Positions 1 through 6,174 of a stretch of 7,261 bases of DNA are shown in pieces. The DNA is from an uncultured Alphaproteobacteria bacterium (lineage in GTDB: Bacteria > Pseudomonadota > Alphaproteobacteria > Caulobacterales > Hyphomonadaceae), in NCBI GenBank assembly GCA_903831485.1, contig CAIKXW010000165.1, positions 1 through 7,261 on the forward strand, read 5' to 3'. The first letter of the stretch is position 1. Each line of letters begins with the position of its first letter. The translations under genes were made by a program, and so were the position numbers. Below the pieces are notes generated by a model, which was not told the origin of the DNA, made no database searches, and saw only the letters and a list, made by a program, of their open reading frames with translations.

Positions 1-124
1 GGCCAAGCAGGACCATGCCGATCACGGCGAGCCATTGGTTGTCGACGCCGAGAATGCTGGCGCCGAACAGGATGCCGCCGGCGAGGATTACGAAACCGAG
101 GAGATAGAGAACGAAAGATGGCAT
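1..124 (-). CDS. Small membrane protein, partial (C-terminus beyond left edge)
   Basis: The reading frame starts at an ATG at 124..122 and stays open for 41 codons until it leaves the window, so its true length and C-terminus are unknown. The visible protein begins MPSFVLYLLGF and is almost entirely hydrophobic. One transmembrane helix spans roughly residues 4-25, then comes a short polar turn (GVDNQ) and the start of a second hydrophobic stretch (WLAVIGMVLLG). A ribosome binding site AGGAAC lies about 6 nt upstream of the ATG. The gene follows another small membrane-protein gene on the same strand with a 52-nt gap, so the two may be co-transcribed. I do not recognise the family and assign no function. 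It could be a two-helix inner-membrane protein of the kind common in alphaproteobacteria. Confidence 0.6.
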   Translation of the reverse strand, partial: MPSFVLYLLGFVILAGGILFGASILGVDNQWLAVIGMVLLG

Positions 125-176
125 GACGCCGTTCCTAGCTTGGTTTGCCGTGCAGGATCGCTTCGATGGAAATGCC

Positions 177-356
177 TCAGCGCGGCAGGCGTTCCGTCGA
201 CTTCGGCCCACGCAGCTTGCGCATGACCCAGGTGACGGCGACGACGACCAGCAGCGCGGCGATGGCGAAGCCGATCAGCTTGAACACCACGCCGACAATC
301 AGCGAGATCGAGAAGATGGCGGCGAGGGCGAACAGGACGAGGTAAACGATCCCCAT
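177..356 (-). CDS. Small two-helix membrane protein, 59 aa, unknown function
   Basis: This 59-codon frame starts at ATG 356..354 and stops at TGA 179..177. The protein (starting MGIVYLVLFALAAIF) has two strongly hydrophobic segments, about residues 3-24 and 27-45, separated by a single lysine at 26. It ends in a basic tail (MRKLRGPKSTERLPR), so both termini probably face the cytoplasm with the tail on the positive-inside side. An excellent Shine-Dalgarno sequence AAGGGAG lies about 8 nt before the ATG, and hydrophobic bias in this frame supports real coding. It sits 69 bp downstream of the DUF3052 gene and 52 nt upstream of another small membrane protein, all in the same direction. I do not recognise the family, and a role in the inner membrane is inferred only from hydropathy. 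Confidence 0.65.
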   Translation of the reverse strand: MGIVYLVLFALAAIFSISLIVGVVFKLIGFAIAALLVVVAVTWVMRKLRGPKSTERLPR

Positions 357-381
357 TTGGCGACTCCCTTTGAAAACGGTC

Positions 382-406
382 GTGCTCGGTAATGCTTGAG
401 GAGCAC
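382..406 (-). terminator. Weak hairpin after the DUF3052 gene, possible terminator
   Basis: A 6-bp inverted repeat (GTGCTC / GAGCAC, 13-nt loop) lies 19 bp downstream of the DUF3052 stop. On the minus strand it is followed by GACCGTTTTC, a poor U-tract. It may attenuate transcription before the small membrane-protein genes, but the stem is short and the loop large. The rest of the 69-bp gap shows nothing else apart from the ribosome binding site of the downstream gene. Confidence 0.2.
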
Positions 407-425
407 AATGAGTTCCGTGGGGTGG

Positions 426-839
426 TCAGCGGGCCTTTCGGCGCAGCAGCTTGAGGCCGGACCAGTCGGCGTCGACAGCGCAGACCTTCACGTCGACAAG
501 GCCCATGGGGAGGCAGAGGCGGCGGATGCCGTCTTCCGTGAGATCGACGAAAAGCTTCGAGGTTTTCTTCGGCCATGACACCCAGAGGATGCCGCCCTGC
601 GCGAGGCGGGTTTCGAGTTTCGGCAGGTCGCGGGCGAGGGCGGCTTCGTTGCTCACGAAGAAGTGGATGAAGTCGAAGCTGCCGGTGGCGGGCGCAGACT
701 TCCTTGGCGTGATCGCGGCGTTGTCGGTGAGCTCGGCGTAGTTGGCGGGCGGGGCGATGGCGATCGCTTTCACGCCGTCCTTGAGGCCGAGCTTGGCGAT
801 GAGGCTCTTGCCGGAATAGCCGGCGGCGGGCGTGACCAT
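426..839 (-). CDS. DUF3052 family protein
   Basis: The 137-residue product matches the small cytosolic DUF3052 family by recognisable landmarks. These are an N-terminal GYSGKSLIAKLGLKDG (residues 7-22), a central FDFIHFFV (55-62), GGILWVSWPKK (82-92), a DLTED turn (99-103) and the C-terminal block GLVDVKVCAVDADWSGLKL (113-131). The length is typical for the family, with no signal peptide or membrane segment. Members are widespread in proteobacteria and have no established biochemical role that I know of. The alternating beta-strand and helix pattern suggests a Rossmann-like or methyltransferase-like fold lacking catalytic signatures, which is inference. The start ATG at 839 is preceded by AGAGGGAC at a proper distance. 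It lies 73 bp downstream of dapD on the same strand, and the gap holds a strong palindrome ending just before this ribosome binding site. Confidence 0.85.
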   Translation of the reverse strand: MVTPAAGYSGKSLIAKLGLKDGVKAIAIAPPANYAELTDNAAITPRKSAPATGSFDFIHFFVSNEAALARDLPKLETRLAQGGILWVSWPKKTSKLFVDLTEDGIRRLCLPMGLVDVKVCAVDADWSGLKLLRRKAR

Positions 840-853
840 CGTGGTGTCCCTCT

Positions 854-904
854 TGTCTTCGTGTTCAGACTAACACGAAGACACGAAGGGATTCACGAAG
901 ACAC
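854..904. repeat. Palindromic element built from ACACGAAG units
   Basis: Positions 854-865 (TGTCTTCGTGTT) and 872-883 (AACACGAAGACA) form a perfect 12-bp inverted repeat with a 6-nt loop. The 8-mer ACACGAAG occurs in tandem at 873-880 and 881-888. A further near copy (TCACGAAG followed by ACAC) lies at 893-904. The element fills most of the gap between dapD and the DUF3052 gene and is much less GC-rich than its surroundings. On the minus-strand transcript the hairpin ends right before the AGAGGGAC ribosome binding site and has no U-tract, so it is a poor intrinsic terminator. It looks like a dispersed extragenic palindrome, but copies elsewhere cannot be checked here. Confidence 0.7.
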
Positions 905-912
905 CAGGCAGT

Positions 913-1761
913 CTAGGCGCGCAGCAACTCGTTGACGCTGGTCTTCGAGCGCGTTTGTGCGTCGACTTGCTTCACGATGACGGCGCAGTAGAGAGAGGGC
1001 GTCCAGTTCTGGCCCGGCATCGGCGTCGAGCCGGGGCGGTTGCCGGCGACGACGACGGAGTAGGGCGGCACTTCCCCGAAGAGCGTCTCGCCGGTGGCGC
1101 GGTTCACGATGGGTGTAGACTGGCCGAGATAGACGCCCATGCCGACGACGGAGCCTTCGCGGACGATGACGCCTTCGGCGACTTCGGAGCGGGCGCCGAT
1201 GAAGCAGTTGTCCTCGATGATGACTGGGTTGGCCTGCAGCGGCTCGAGTACGCCGCCAATGCCGACGCCGCCGGAGAGGTGGCAGTGCTTCCCGATCTGG
1301 GCGCACGAGCCAACCGTGGTCCAGGTGTCGACCATCGTGCCTTCACCGACATAGGCGCCGATGTTGACGAAGGACGGCATCAGCACCGCGTCCTTCGCGA
1401 TGAAGGAGCCACGGCGCACGATTGAGCCCGGTACGGCGCGGAAGCCTGCGGCGGTGAAGTCCTTGTCGGTCCAGCCTTCGAACTTCGTGGGGACCTTGTC
1501 GAAGTACGGTCCGGGCGGTTGGCCAGTGGCGCCCATGATGCGGTTGGGGTTGAGGCGGAAGGAGAGCAGCACGGCTTTCTTCAGCCACTGGTTCACGCTC
1601 CAAGCGCCTGAGGCGGATTTCTCGGCGACGCGGAGCGCGCCTGAGTCGAGTTGGGACAGGGCGGCGTTCACAGCGTCGCGGACGGCGCCGGTTGTGGACG
1701 GGGAGAGGGAGGTGCGCTCTTCCCAGGCGGCATCGATGGTTTTTTCGAGCTCGGTGGTCAT
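913..1761 (-). CDS. dapD: 2,3,4,5-tetrahydropyridine-2,6-dicarboxylate N-succinyltransferase
   Basis: DapD transfers succinyl from succinyl-CoA to tetrahydrodipicolinate in the succinylase branch of lysine and meso-diaminopimelate synthesis, supplying cell-wall precursors in the cytoplasm. The 282-residue product has the expected family length. A helical N-terminal domain (about 1-100) carries the conserved [13 protein letters not shown] (59-71) and a [11 protein letters not shown] segment (84-94). A left-handed beta-helix of hexapeptide repeats follows (about 115-245), including the active-site region [17 protein letters not shown] (141-157) and [14 protein letters not shown] (161-174), then a short C-terminal cap. 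Asp145 sits in the conserved MVDTW motif. The start ATG at 1761 has GGGAGA about 8 nt upstream, and the stop is TAG at 915..913. It lies 133 bp downstream of folE in the same direction. No dapE is visible beside it. Confidence 0.96.
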   Translation of the reverse strand: MTTELEKTIDAAWEERTSLSPSTTGAVRDAVNAALSQLDSGALRVAEKSASGAWSVNQWLKKAVLLSFRLNPNRIMGATGQPPGPYFDKVPTKFEGWTDKDFTAAGFRAVPGSIVRRGSFIAKDAVLMPSFVNIGAYVGEGTMVDTWTTVGSCAQIGKHCHLSGGVGIGGVLEPLQANPVIIEDNCFIGARSEVAEGVIVREGSVVGMGVYLGQSTPIVNRATGETLFGEVPPYSVVVAGNRPGSTPMPGQNWTPSLYCAVIVKQVDAQTRSKTSVNELLRA

Positions 1762-1849
1762 GGCGTGATCTCCCGCAGGTGCAGGGGCCGATTAACGCGA
1801 GATCGCGGAAGGGCAAAGGAAATTGTCCGCGAGGACGGGGGCGCTGATC

Positions 1850-1902
1850 TCGCGGCTTCGCCGCGACTGCCGGGCAGGCGCCCGGCGGTCCCAGCTACCG
1901 CC
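1850..1902 (-). terminator. Cluster of GC hairpins at the folE 3' end
   Basis: Three perfect inverted repeats crowd the end of folE: TCGCGGC/GCCGCGA with a 3-nt loop (1850-1866), GCCGGGC/GCCCGGC with a 4-nt loop (1869-1886), and GGCGGT/ACCGCC with a 7-nt loop (1884-1902) that includes the folE stop codon. The last two share 1884-1886, so they cannot form together. None is followed by a U-tract on the minus strand, so they are at best Rho-assisted terminators or mRNA 3'-end stabilisers. The rest of the 133-bp folE-dapD gap (1762-1849) shows only the dapD ribosome binding site and no convincing promoter. Confidence 0.4.
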
Positions 1903-2509
1903 CCGTGAGCCGCAGAAACCGTTCGCGGAGTTCCTTGTCGGAGCGGAAGACGCCCGAGAACTGCGTCGTGATTGTCGAGACGTTCGGGTGGTGGACGCCG
2001 CGGGTGGTCATGCATTCGTGCTTGGCGTCGATCATCACGGCGACGCCTTCGGGCTTCAGGACTTCCTGGATCGCGTTGAGGATCTGGGACGTCATCGTCT
2101 CCTGCGTCTGGAGACGCTTGGAATAGATCTCGACCACGCGGGCGATCTTCGAGATGCCGACTACGTTGTCGAGCGGCATGTAGGCGACGTACGCCTTGCC
2201 GAGGAACGGGGCCATGTGGTGTTCGCAATGGGACTCCACGTCGATGTCGCGCAGCATGACGATGTCGTCATAGCCCTTCACGTCGTCGAACGTGCGCGAG
2301 AGGTATTCGCGGGGGTCTTCACGATAGCCTTTGAACCACTCTTCATATGCGTCGACCACGCGGCCGGGGGTGTCGACCAGGCCTTCACGCTTGGGGTCGT
2401 CTCCGGCCCAGGCGATGAGGGTCCGGACAGCGTCTTCGGCCTCGTCCCGTGAGGGGCGGTTGAACGGCTCGTCGCCGGCTTTGGCCTTGCCTTTGATTTC
2501 GGCGTCCAT
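1895..2509 (-). CDS. folE: GTP cyclohydrolase I (FolE1 type)
   Basis: FolE opens and rearranges the imidazole ring of GTP to give 7,8-dihydroneopterin triphosphate and formate, the first step of tetrahydrofolate synthesis and also a source for queuosine-type deazapurines. The 204-residue protein has the zinc-dependent type I signature. SHCEHHMAPF at 93-102 supplies Cys95 and His98 as zinc ligands plus His97, equivalent to E. coli Cys110/His113/His112. The third zinc ligand is Cys166 in HECMTTRGV (164-172). The GISKIARV block (118-125) and the substrate-binding QTQE (134-137) are intact. The N-terminal 15 or so residues are charged and variable. The start ATG at 2509 follows a purine-rich ribosome binding site (GGAAGGGA) ending about 6 nt upstream. 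The gene is divergent from cysS, and its leader is highly structured and may be a riboswitch. Confidence 0.97.
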   Translation of the reverse strand: MDAEIKGKAKAGDEPFNRPSRDEAEDAVRTLIAWAGDDPKREGLVDTPGRVVDAYEEWFKGYREDPREYLSRTFDDVKGYDDIVMLRDIDVESHCEHHMAPFLGKAYVAYMPLDNVVGISKIARVVEIYSKRLQTQETMTSQILNAIQEVLKPEGVAVMIDAKHECMTTRGVHHPNVSTITTQFSGVFRSDKELRERFLRLTGR

Positions 2510-2580
2510 GGCCGGTCCCTTCCGTTACTGGGGCCGGAAAACCCTCATGGTTTCCCGCCCGGGCATCACGGCGCCCTTAA
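2510..2580 (-). promoter_or_regulatory. Structured folE leader; candidate THF-II (folE-motif) riboswitch
   Basis: Read on the minus strand, a hairpin has its 5' arm at 2560-2549, loop AUGAG at 2548-2544 and 3' arm at 2543-2532. It gives nine consecutive pairs, one a G-U wobble (2554-2538), then one mismatch and two more G-C pairs. The wobble would be an A-C mismatch on the other strand, so pairing favours the folE-sense RNA. An outer CCGU (2571-2568) can pair with ACGG (2525-2522), directly followed by the folE ribosome binding site. A CCGU/ACGG helix enclosing a hairpin just ahead of the Shine-Dalgarno is the layout I recall for the alphaproteobacterial folE motif (THF-II riboswitch), which senses tetrahydrofolate. 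The outer P1 stem and internal-loop bases do not match convincingly by eye, so the class assignment is tentative. Confidence 0.35.
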
Positions 2581-2724
2581 AATGACTGTCCCGCCAGACC
2601 AGATTGCTCAGGCGAGGGGTTGGTGACACATAGGCGCCTGTTGCGAAAACGCCAGCCTGACGCGCGGGAATACATGGCGGAAACCCTGATTCAAACTTCC
2701 TAACGGAACGAAAAGACCCGACTT
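2581..2724. other. Divergent intergenic region between folE and cysS
   Basis: These 144 bp contain no credible gene. They must hold promoters for cysS and probably folE, but I could not pick a convincing -35/-10 pair for either. The best scraps are TTGCTC (2604-2609) with a weak CACATA (2627-2632) on the plus strand, and an AT-rich patch near 2577-2582 facing folE. The cysS start has no strong Shine-Dalgarno sequence: the upstream purines (ACGGAACGAAAAGA) are a poor match. Confidence 0.5.
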
Positions 2725-4098
2725 ATGGACATACGTCTCTACAACACGCTGAGCCGCGAAAAGCAGGTCTTTTCGCCGGAAAACCCGCAGCGGGTGACGA
2801 TGTATGTCTGCGGGCCGACGGTCTATTCCTACGCCCATATCGGCAATGCGCGGCCGCCTGTCGCATTCGACGTGCTGTTTCGCCTGCTGCGGGCGAAATA
2901 CGGCGAAAGCCATGTGGTCTATGCGGCCAACATCACGGATGTGGACGACAAGATCATCGCCGCCGCGGCGGAGGCCGGACGGCCGATCGCCGAGATCACG
3001 GCGCAATTCGAGCGCATCTATCGCGAGGACATCGGCGCGCTGGGGGTGATCGAGCCGACGCATCGTCCGCATGCGACCGACTACATCGCGGGCATGGTCG
3101 AGATCATCGGCACGCTGGTCGACAAGGGCCATGCCTATCCGGGCAAGGACGGCGTGCTGTTCCACGTGCCGTCGATGGCGGATTACGGGAAGCTTTCCGG
3201 TCGCTCGCGGGACGACATGGTGGCAGGCGCGCGGGTCGAGGTTGATGCGGGGAAAAGAGACCCGGCGGACTTTGCGCTGTGGAAGGCTGCGAAGCCTGGC
3301 GAGCCGGCGGAGGCGCGCTGGCCATCGCCTTGGGGCGAGGGGCGGCCGGGCTGGCATATCGAATGCTCGGCGATGGCGAAGGCCGTGCTCGGCGAGACGA
3401 TCGACATTCATGCAGGTGGTCTCGACCTGATCTTTCCGCACCATGAGAACGAGATCGCGCAGAGCGAGTGCGCGCATGGCAAGCCGATGGCGCGGTACTG
3501 GCTGCACAATGGTTTCCTGTCGATGGACTCCGAGAAGATGTCCAAGTCGCTGGGCAATGTGAAGCTGGTGCATGACCTGCTGAAGGAATGGGACGGCGAG
3601 ACGCTGCGCTTTGCACTGCTTAAGGGACACTACCGGCAGCCGCTGGATTTCACCGGCGATCTGCTGAAGGAGAGCAAGTCGACGCTGAACGGACTCTATA
3701 ATGCGCTGCGGCGGATGAAGGGGGCGCGGGCGGACAACACCGGCGTGCCGGATGGGGTGATCGCGGCGCTGTGCGATGATCTCAACACGCCGGATGCGCT
3801 GGCTGAACTCTCTGCGCTGGCAACGGAAGCCAACAAGGCCGATCCCGCCGACTGGCCGCGCTTCAAGGGACAGTTGCTGGCGGCCGGGGCGTTGCTGGGG
3901 CTGCTGCAGGCCGATCCGGATGACTGGGCGCGGGGTGACGCGTCCCAGGCGCAGGCGATCGACGATCGGGTGGCCGCACGGTTCGCGGCGCGCAAGGCGA
4001 AGGATTTTGCGGAGGCCGATCGCATCCGCAAGGAGCTCGCGGCGGAGGGCATCGAGATCATGGACGGCCCGGACGGCTCGACATGGAGACGCATCTGA
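2725..4098 (+). CDS. cysS: Cysteinyl-tRNA synthetase
   Basis: CysRS charges tRNA-Cys with cysteine using ATP in the cytoplasm. The 457-residue class I synthetase shows every key element. Its HIGH motif is HIGN at 38-41 within [10 protein letters not shown], and KMSKS is at 271-275. The zinc ligands are Cys29 (MYVCGPT), Cys214 (HIECSAM), His239 and Glu243 (FPHHENE), aligning with E. coli Cys28/Cys209/His234/Glu238. The ITDVDDK segment (70-76) and WHIEC (210-214) are also family hallmarks. The C-terminal anticodon-binding part is helical and ends with the typical [19 protein letters not shown] block. Length is normal and nothing is missing. The start was chosen because [11 protein letters not shown] is the canonical N-terminus. 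The gene heads a plus-strand run, and its last 16 nt overlap the next gene. Confidence 0.98.
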   Translation: MDIRLYNTLSREKQVFSPENPQRVTMYVCGPTVYSYAHIGNARPPVAFDVLFRLLRAKYGESHVVYAANITDVDDKIIAAAAEAGRPIAEITAQFERIYREDIGALGVIEPTHRPHATDYIAGMVEIIGTLVDKGHAYPGKDGVLFHVPSMADYGKLSGRSRDDMVAGARVEVDAGKRDPADFALWKAAKPGEPAEARWPSPWGEGRPGWHIECSAMAKAVLGETIDIHAGGLDLIFPHHENEIAQSECAHGKPMARYWLHNGFLSMDSEKMSKSLGNVKLVHDLLKEWDGETLRFALLKGHYRQPLDFTGDLLKESKSTLNGLYNALRRMKGARADNTGVPDGVIAALCDDLNTPDALAELSALATEANKADPADWPRFKGQLLAAGALLGLLQADPDDWARGDASQAQAIDDRVAARFAARKAKDFAEADRIRKELAAEGIEIMDGPDGSTWRRI

Positions 4099-4766
4099 CA
4101 CCGCCGGAACACGACACATCGCACCTTGGCGCCACCAGCGTTCCGACGTCGGAGGTGTTGCTGCGGGCTGTGCGCGGCGAGAGCGAGAAGGTGTCGGTGA
4201 AGCAGATTCTCGATGCACTGGATGCGCGCTCGTTCGGTCTGGCTGTGCTGCTGTTTTCGCTGCCGTCCATCGTGCCGATGCCGCCGGGCGTGCCCACGGT
4301 TGTCGGGATCATCCTGCTGATCGTGGCCGTGCAGATGGTGATCGGACGCGAGGATTTGTGGTTGCCGGGCATCCTTTCGAAACGCGAGTTCGACCGGAAA
4401 GCGATCGTCGGCGCTTTCGAGGGGCTAGCGCCGCGCTTGCAGACGATCGAGCGGGTGATGAAGCCGCGCCTGCTGTTCCTGACAGGACGGGCGGGTGCGG
4501 TTTTCATCGGCGTCATCGTCCTGATCATGGCGATCGTGCTAATCCTGCCGCTGCCCCCGGGCGGGAATTTTCCGCCGGCGCTGGCGTGCGCGGTGCTGGG
4601 TATGGGTCTAGCGCAGCGCGACGGGGCGATCGTCGCTGTCGGGCTGGTGGTTTCCGTTGTTGCGCTTCTCGCGGTTTCGTTTGTGACATTGGTATTCATC
4701 CAGCAGCTGCCGGCGATGCTGGACTGGCTGGCGGGGCTTGTCGGGCTTCGACAGGGCGCCCCGTGA
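4083..4766 (+). CDS. ExoD family exopolysaccharide synthesis membrane protein
   Basis: The 227-residue protein looks like the ExoD family (named from a Sinorhizobium meliloti gene needed for normal exopolysaccharide and nodule invasion); its molecular activity is not known to me. A soluble N-terminus of about 50 residues carries the family-like VSVKQILDALDARSFG (37-52). Hydrophobic segments follow at about 51-65, 70-88, 136-157, 162-177 and 181-206. Two similar proline motifs, PMPPGVP (65-71) and PLPPGGNFPPA (156-166), head the two membrane halves and suggest an internal duplication. The ATG at 4083 lies inside the end of cysS (16-nt overlap, different frame), with only a weak CGGACGG upstream, so translation is probably coupled to cysS. 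No other in-frame ATG lies before the first membrane segment. An inner-membrane location is inferred. Confidence 0.87.
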   Translation: METHLTPPEHDTSHLGATSVPTSEVLLRAVRGESEKVSVKQILDALDARSFGLAVLLFSLPSIVPMPPGVPTVVGIILLIVAVQMVIGREDLWLPGILSKREFDRKAIVGAFEGLAPRLQTIERVMKPRLLFLTGRAGAVFIGVIVLIMAIVLILPLPPGGNFPPALACAVLGMGLAQRDGAIVAVGLVVSVVALLAVSFVTLVFIQQLPAMLDWLAGLVGLRQGAP

Positions 4767-4791
4767 TGTTGGCCTGCTACATGCCGGCTGT

Positions 4792-4819
4792 TTGACGGCG
4801 GGGCGGCGCGGTCTATGCT
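4792..4819 (+). promoter_or_regulatory. Predicted sigma70-type promoter for the lipoprotein-CHAD-hydrolase unit
   Basis: TTGACG (4792-4797) and TATGCT (4814-4819) are separated by 16 bp. The -35 matches TTGACA at five of six positions and has the G typical of alphaproteobacterial housekeeping promoters; the -10 matches TATAAT at four of six. Transcription would start near 4826, leaving a leader of about 30 nt before the lipoprotein start. It is the best promoter-like pair in the window and lies in the only sizeable gap of the plus-strand run. Confidence 0.6.
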
Positions 4820-4856
4820 CGATTACTAGGGCGGGTTGTTCGGGAAGGGCATGCTC

Positions 4857-5294
4857 ATGAAGCTTGCGCAGACACTATTGGCCGGGATCATGCTGCTCGC
4901 GATGGCGGCGTGCTCGACAACCGTGATCAACACGGGCGGGCCGCGTCCGCCGCAGGGGCCGGGGCCGGCCGGCACGAATTTCGGATTCTGGGATCGCGAC
5001 GCTGAGGGCGCGGTCGACCAGGACTTCCGCCGCTTCATCGGGGGCAGGTGGCAGGGCGGACAGGCCGCCGAGGCGCGCAAGGTTTTCGAGGCGGACGGAT
5101 TCACATGTCGGGATGGCAATCGGCCCGATGGCGCGCCGGTGCCAGAGCTGGAATGCGAGCGGGTCTATTCGGTGAATGACAACGTGCATTCATGGACGGT
5201 GAAGTTCTGGCCGAACCAGCCGCGCCCGGAAGCGCACTATGTGCGCCTGCACATGCGCGACCCCAATCGCAACTACAACGATAACGGAAATTGA
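4857..5294 (+). CDS. Small lipoprotein of unknown function
   Basis: The 145-residue product begins with a lipoprotein signal peptide: Lys2, a hydrophobic core (residues 5-17) and a lipobox-like MAAC with Cys19 as the predicted lipidated residue. The mature part starts with a Pro/Gly-rich linker (GGPRPPQGPGPAG). It continues as a mixed, charged domain with FWDRDAEGAVDQDFRRFIGGRW, two later cysteines within TCRDGNRPDG and ELECERV that could form a disulfide, and an Asn-rich tail. I do not recognise the domain. ATG 4857 is preferred because AAGGG ends 7 nt before it. ATG 4851 is too close to that site, and TTG 4836 would add residues ahead of the signal peptide. It follows a good promoter and ends 7 nt before the CHAD gene, so the two are very likely co-transcribed. 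Confidence 0.8.
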   Translation: MKLAQTLLAGIMLLAMAACSTTVINTGGPRPPQGPGPAGTNFGFWDRDAEGAVDQDFRRFIGGRWQGGQAAEARKVFEADGFTCRDGNRPDGAPVPELECERVYSVNDNVHSWTVKFWPNQPRPEAHYVRLHMRDPNRNYNDNGN

Positions 5295-5301
5295 GCCCGG
5301 C

Positions 5302-6174
5302 ATGAGCTTCGTCCTCGTCCCTCACGAGACGCCCCACGAGGGGCTGAGCCGCGTGATCCGCGAACAGGTGGAGAAGCTGTCGGCCGAATGCGCCGAGGCG
5401 CAGCAGGAATCCTCGGCGTTCGCGCACAAGGCGCGGGTTCGCTGCAAGCGGATACGCGCAGCGTTGCGGCTGGCGCGGCCTCTGATGAAGGGCAAGTCGT
5501 TCGATCGCGAGAACCGCTGGTGGCGCGATCAGGCGCGGCTGCTGTCGGAGCTGCGTGACGCCGGGGCGCGGATCGAGGCGCTGGAGACTCTGCGGCCATT
5601 CCTGGTGACGCGGGTCGGCGTGGACGTGACGCGCAAGTTGGAAGAGCGTTTCCAGAAGCAACGCGGCACGGTTGAGGCAGGCGAGGCGATCGCTGTGTTC
5701 ACGGCCGGGCTGGATGAGCGCGCGGATCAGCTTGTACCGCGGCTTGAGCGCGGAGAGCGCGAGCATCTGGCGGCGGCGCTGGCCGAGACATACCGCATGG
5801 CTCGCAATGCGATGCACGCGGCCCTCGACAGCGAGGAGCCGGAGCTTCTGCACGAGTGGCGCAAGCAGGCGAAGTATCACGCGCTGCAGGCAAGGTTGAT
5901 GCGGCAGCAGTTTCCGGATGCGCTTGACCGACGCGTGGCCGGCGTACGCGATCTCGCGGAATTGCTGGGCGAGGTTCAGGACATCGAGGTTGTGGCGGCG
6001 GGCGTGAAGCGCTGGCGCGAGCGGCCGGCGGGCTTTCTCAACGTGCTGGATGCGAGACGCAAGTCGCTCGTGACCGGAGCGCGTGCGGCGGGCGCGGCGC
6101 TGTTCTCGGAGAAGCCGAAAGCGTGGATGAAGGAACTGGCCCCGCCGGTGATGGCTGGACAGGAGCAGGCATGA
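5302..6174 (+). CDS. CHAD domain-containing protein
   Basis: The 290-residue protein is almost wholly helical, Arg/Lys-rich and lacks a signal peptide, as expected for a stand-alone CHAD (conserved histidine alpha-helical) domain. CHAD domains bind inorganic polyphosphate through a basic groove and often localise to polyphosphate granules. The two CHAD signature histidines are visible. His42 lies in AFAHKARVRCKRIRAALRL with Arg45, Lys49, Arg50 and Arg52. His184 lies in LLHEWRKQAKYHALQ with Arg187, Lys188 and Lys191, in the second half of the duplicated helical bundle. There is no attached CYTH domain. ATG 5302 was chosen over an upstream GTG at 5239 because that extension lies inside the lipoprotein gene, while 5302 leaves a 7-nt gap with GGAAA upstream. 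The downstream hydrolase start overlaps its stop (ATGA), so translation is coupled. Polyphosphate binding is inferred from the family. Confidence 0.85.
   Translation: MSFVLVPHETPHEGLSRVIREQVEKLSAECAEAQQESSAFAHKARVRCKRIRAALRLARPLMKGKSFDRENRWWRDQARLLSELRDAGARIEALETLRPFLVTRVGVDVTRKLEERFQKQRGTVEAGEAIAVFTAGLDERADQLVPRLERGEREHLAAALAETYRMARNAMHAALDSEEPELLHEWRKQAKYHALQARLMRQQFPDALDRRVAGVRDLAELLGEVQDIEVVAAGVKRWRERPAGFLNVLDARRKSLVTGARAAGAALFSEKPKAWMKELAPPVMAGQEQA

Noticed and set aside
88..576. Minus-strand frame of 162 codons across the small membrane-protein region
   Set aside because: Its translation is Arg/Pro-rich noise and overlaps the DUF3052 gene and the 59-residue membrane protein in another frame. 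Both of those have better ribosome binding sites and sensible composition.
893..1425. Plus and minus frames over dapD with His/Asp- or Arg-rich translations
   Set aside because: These are shadows of the hexapeptide-repeat coding region of dapD, whose regular repeats keep alternative frames open.
2604..2632. Possible cysS promoter TTGCTC-N17-CACATA
   Set aside because: The -10 matches only about half of the consensus, so it is not better than chance in a 215-bp region.
2608..4218. Long antisense open frame of 536 codons opposite cysS
   Set aside because: It lies opposite a fully convincing cysS and has a low-complexity Arg-rich translation. It matches no family and has no plausible ribosome binding site. 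Long antisense frames are common in GC-rich DNA.
3776..4795. Plus-strand frame of 339 codons across the end of cysS and exoD
   Set aside because: It is an Arg-rich shadow in a third frame over two well-supported genes.
5239..5301. GTG extension of the CHAD protein
   Set aside because: It overlaps the lipoprotein gene and adds 21 residues unlike any CHAD N-terminus. ATG 5302 has suitable spacing after the lipoprotein stop.
5101..5880. Antisense frame of 259 codons opposite the lipoprotein and CHAD genes
   Set aside because: The frame is a mirror of the codon bias of the CHAD gene. There is no recognisable domain or start signal.
6123..6170. GTG extension of the hydrolase
   Set aside because: It would place 16 residues before a complete lipoprotein signal peptide. 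ATG 6171 has AGGAG at 5 nt and the ATGA overlap.
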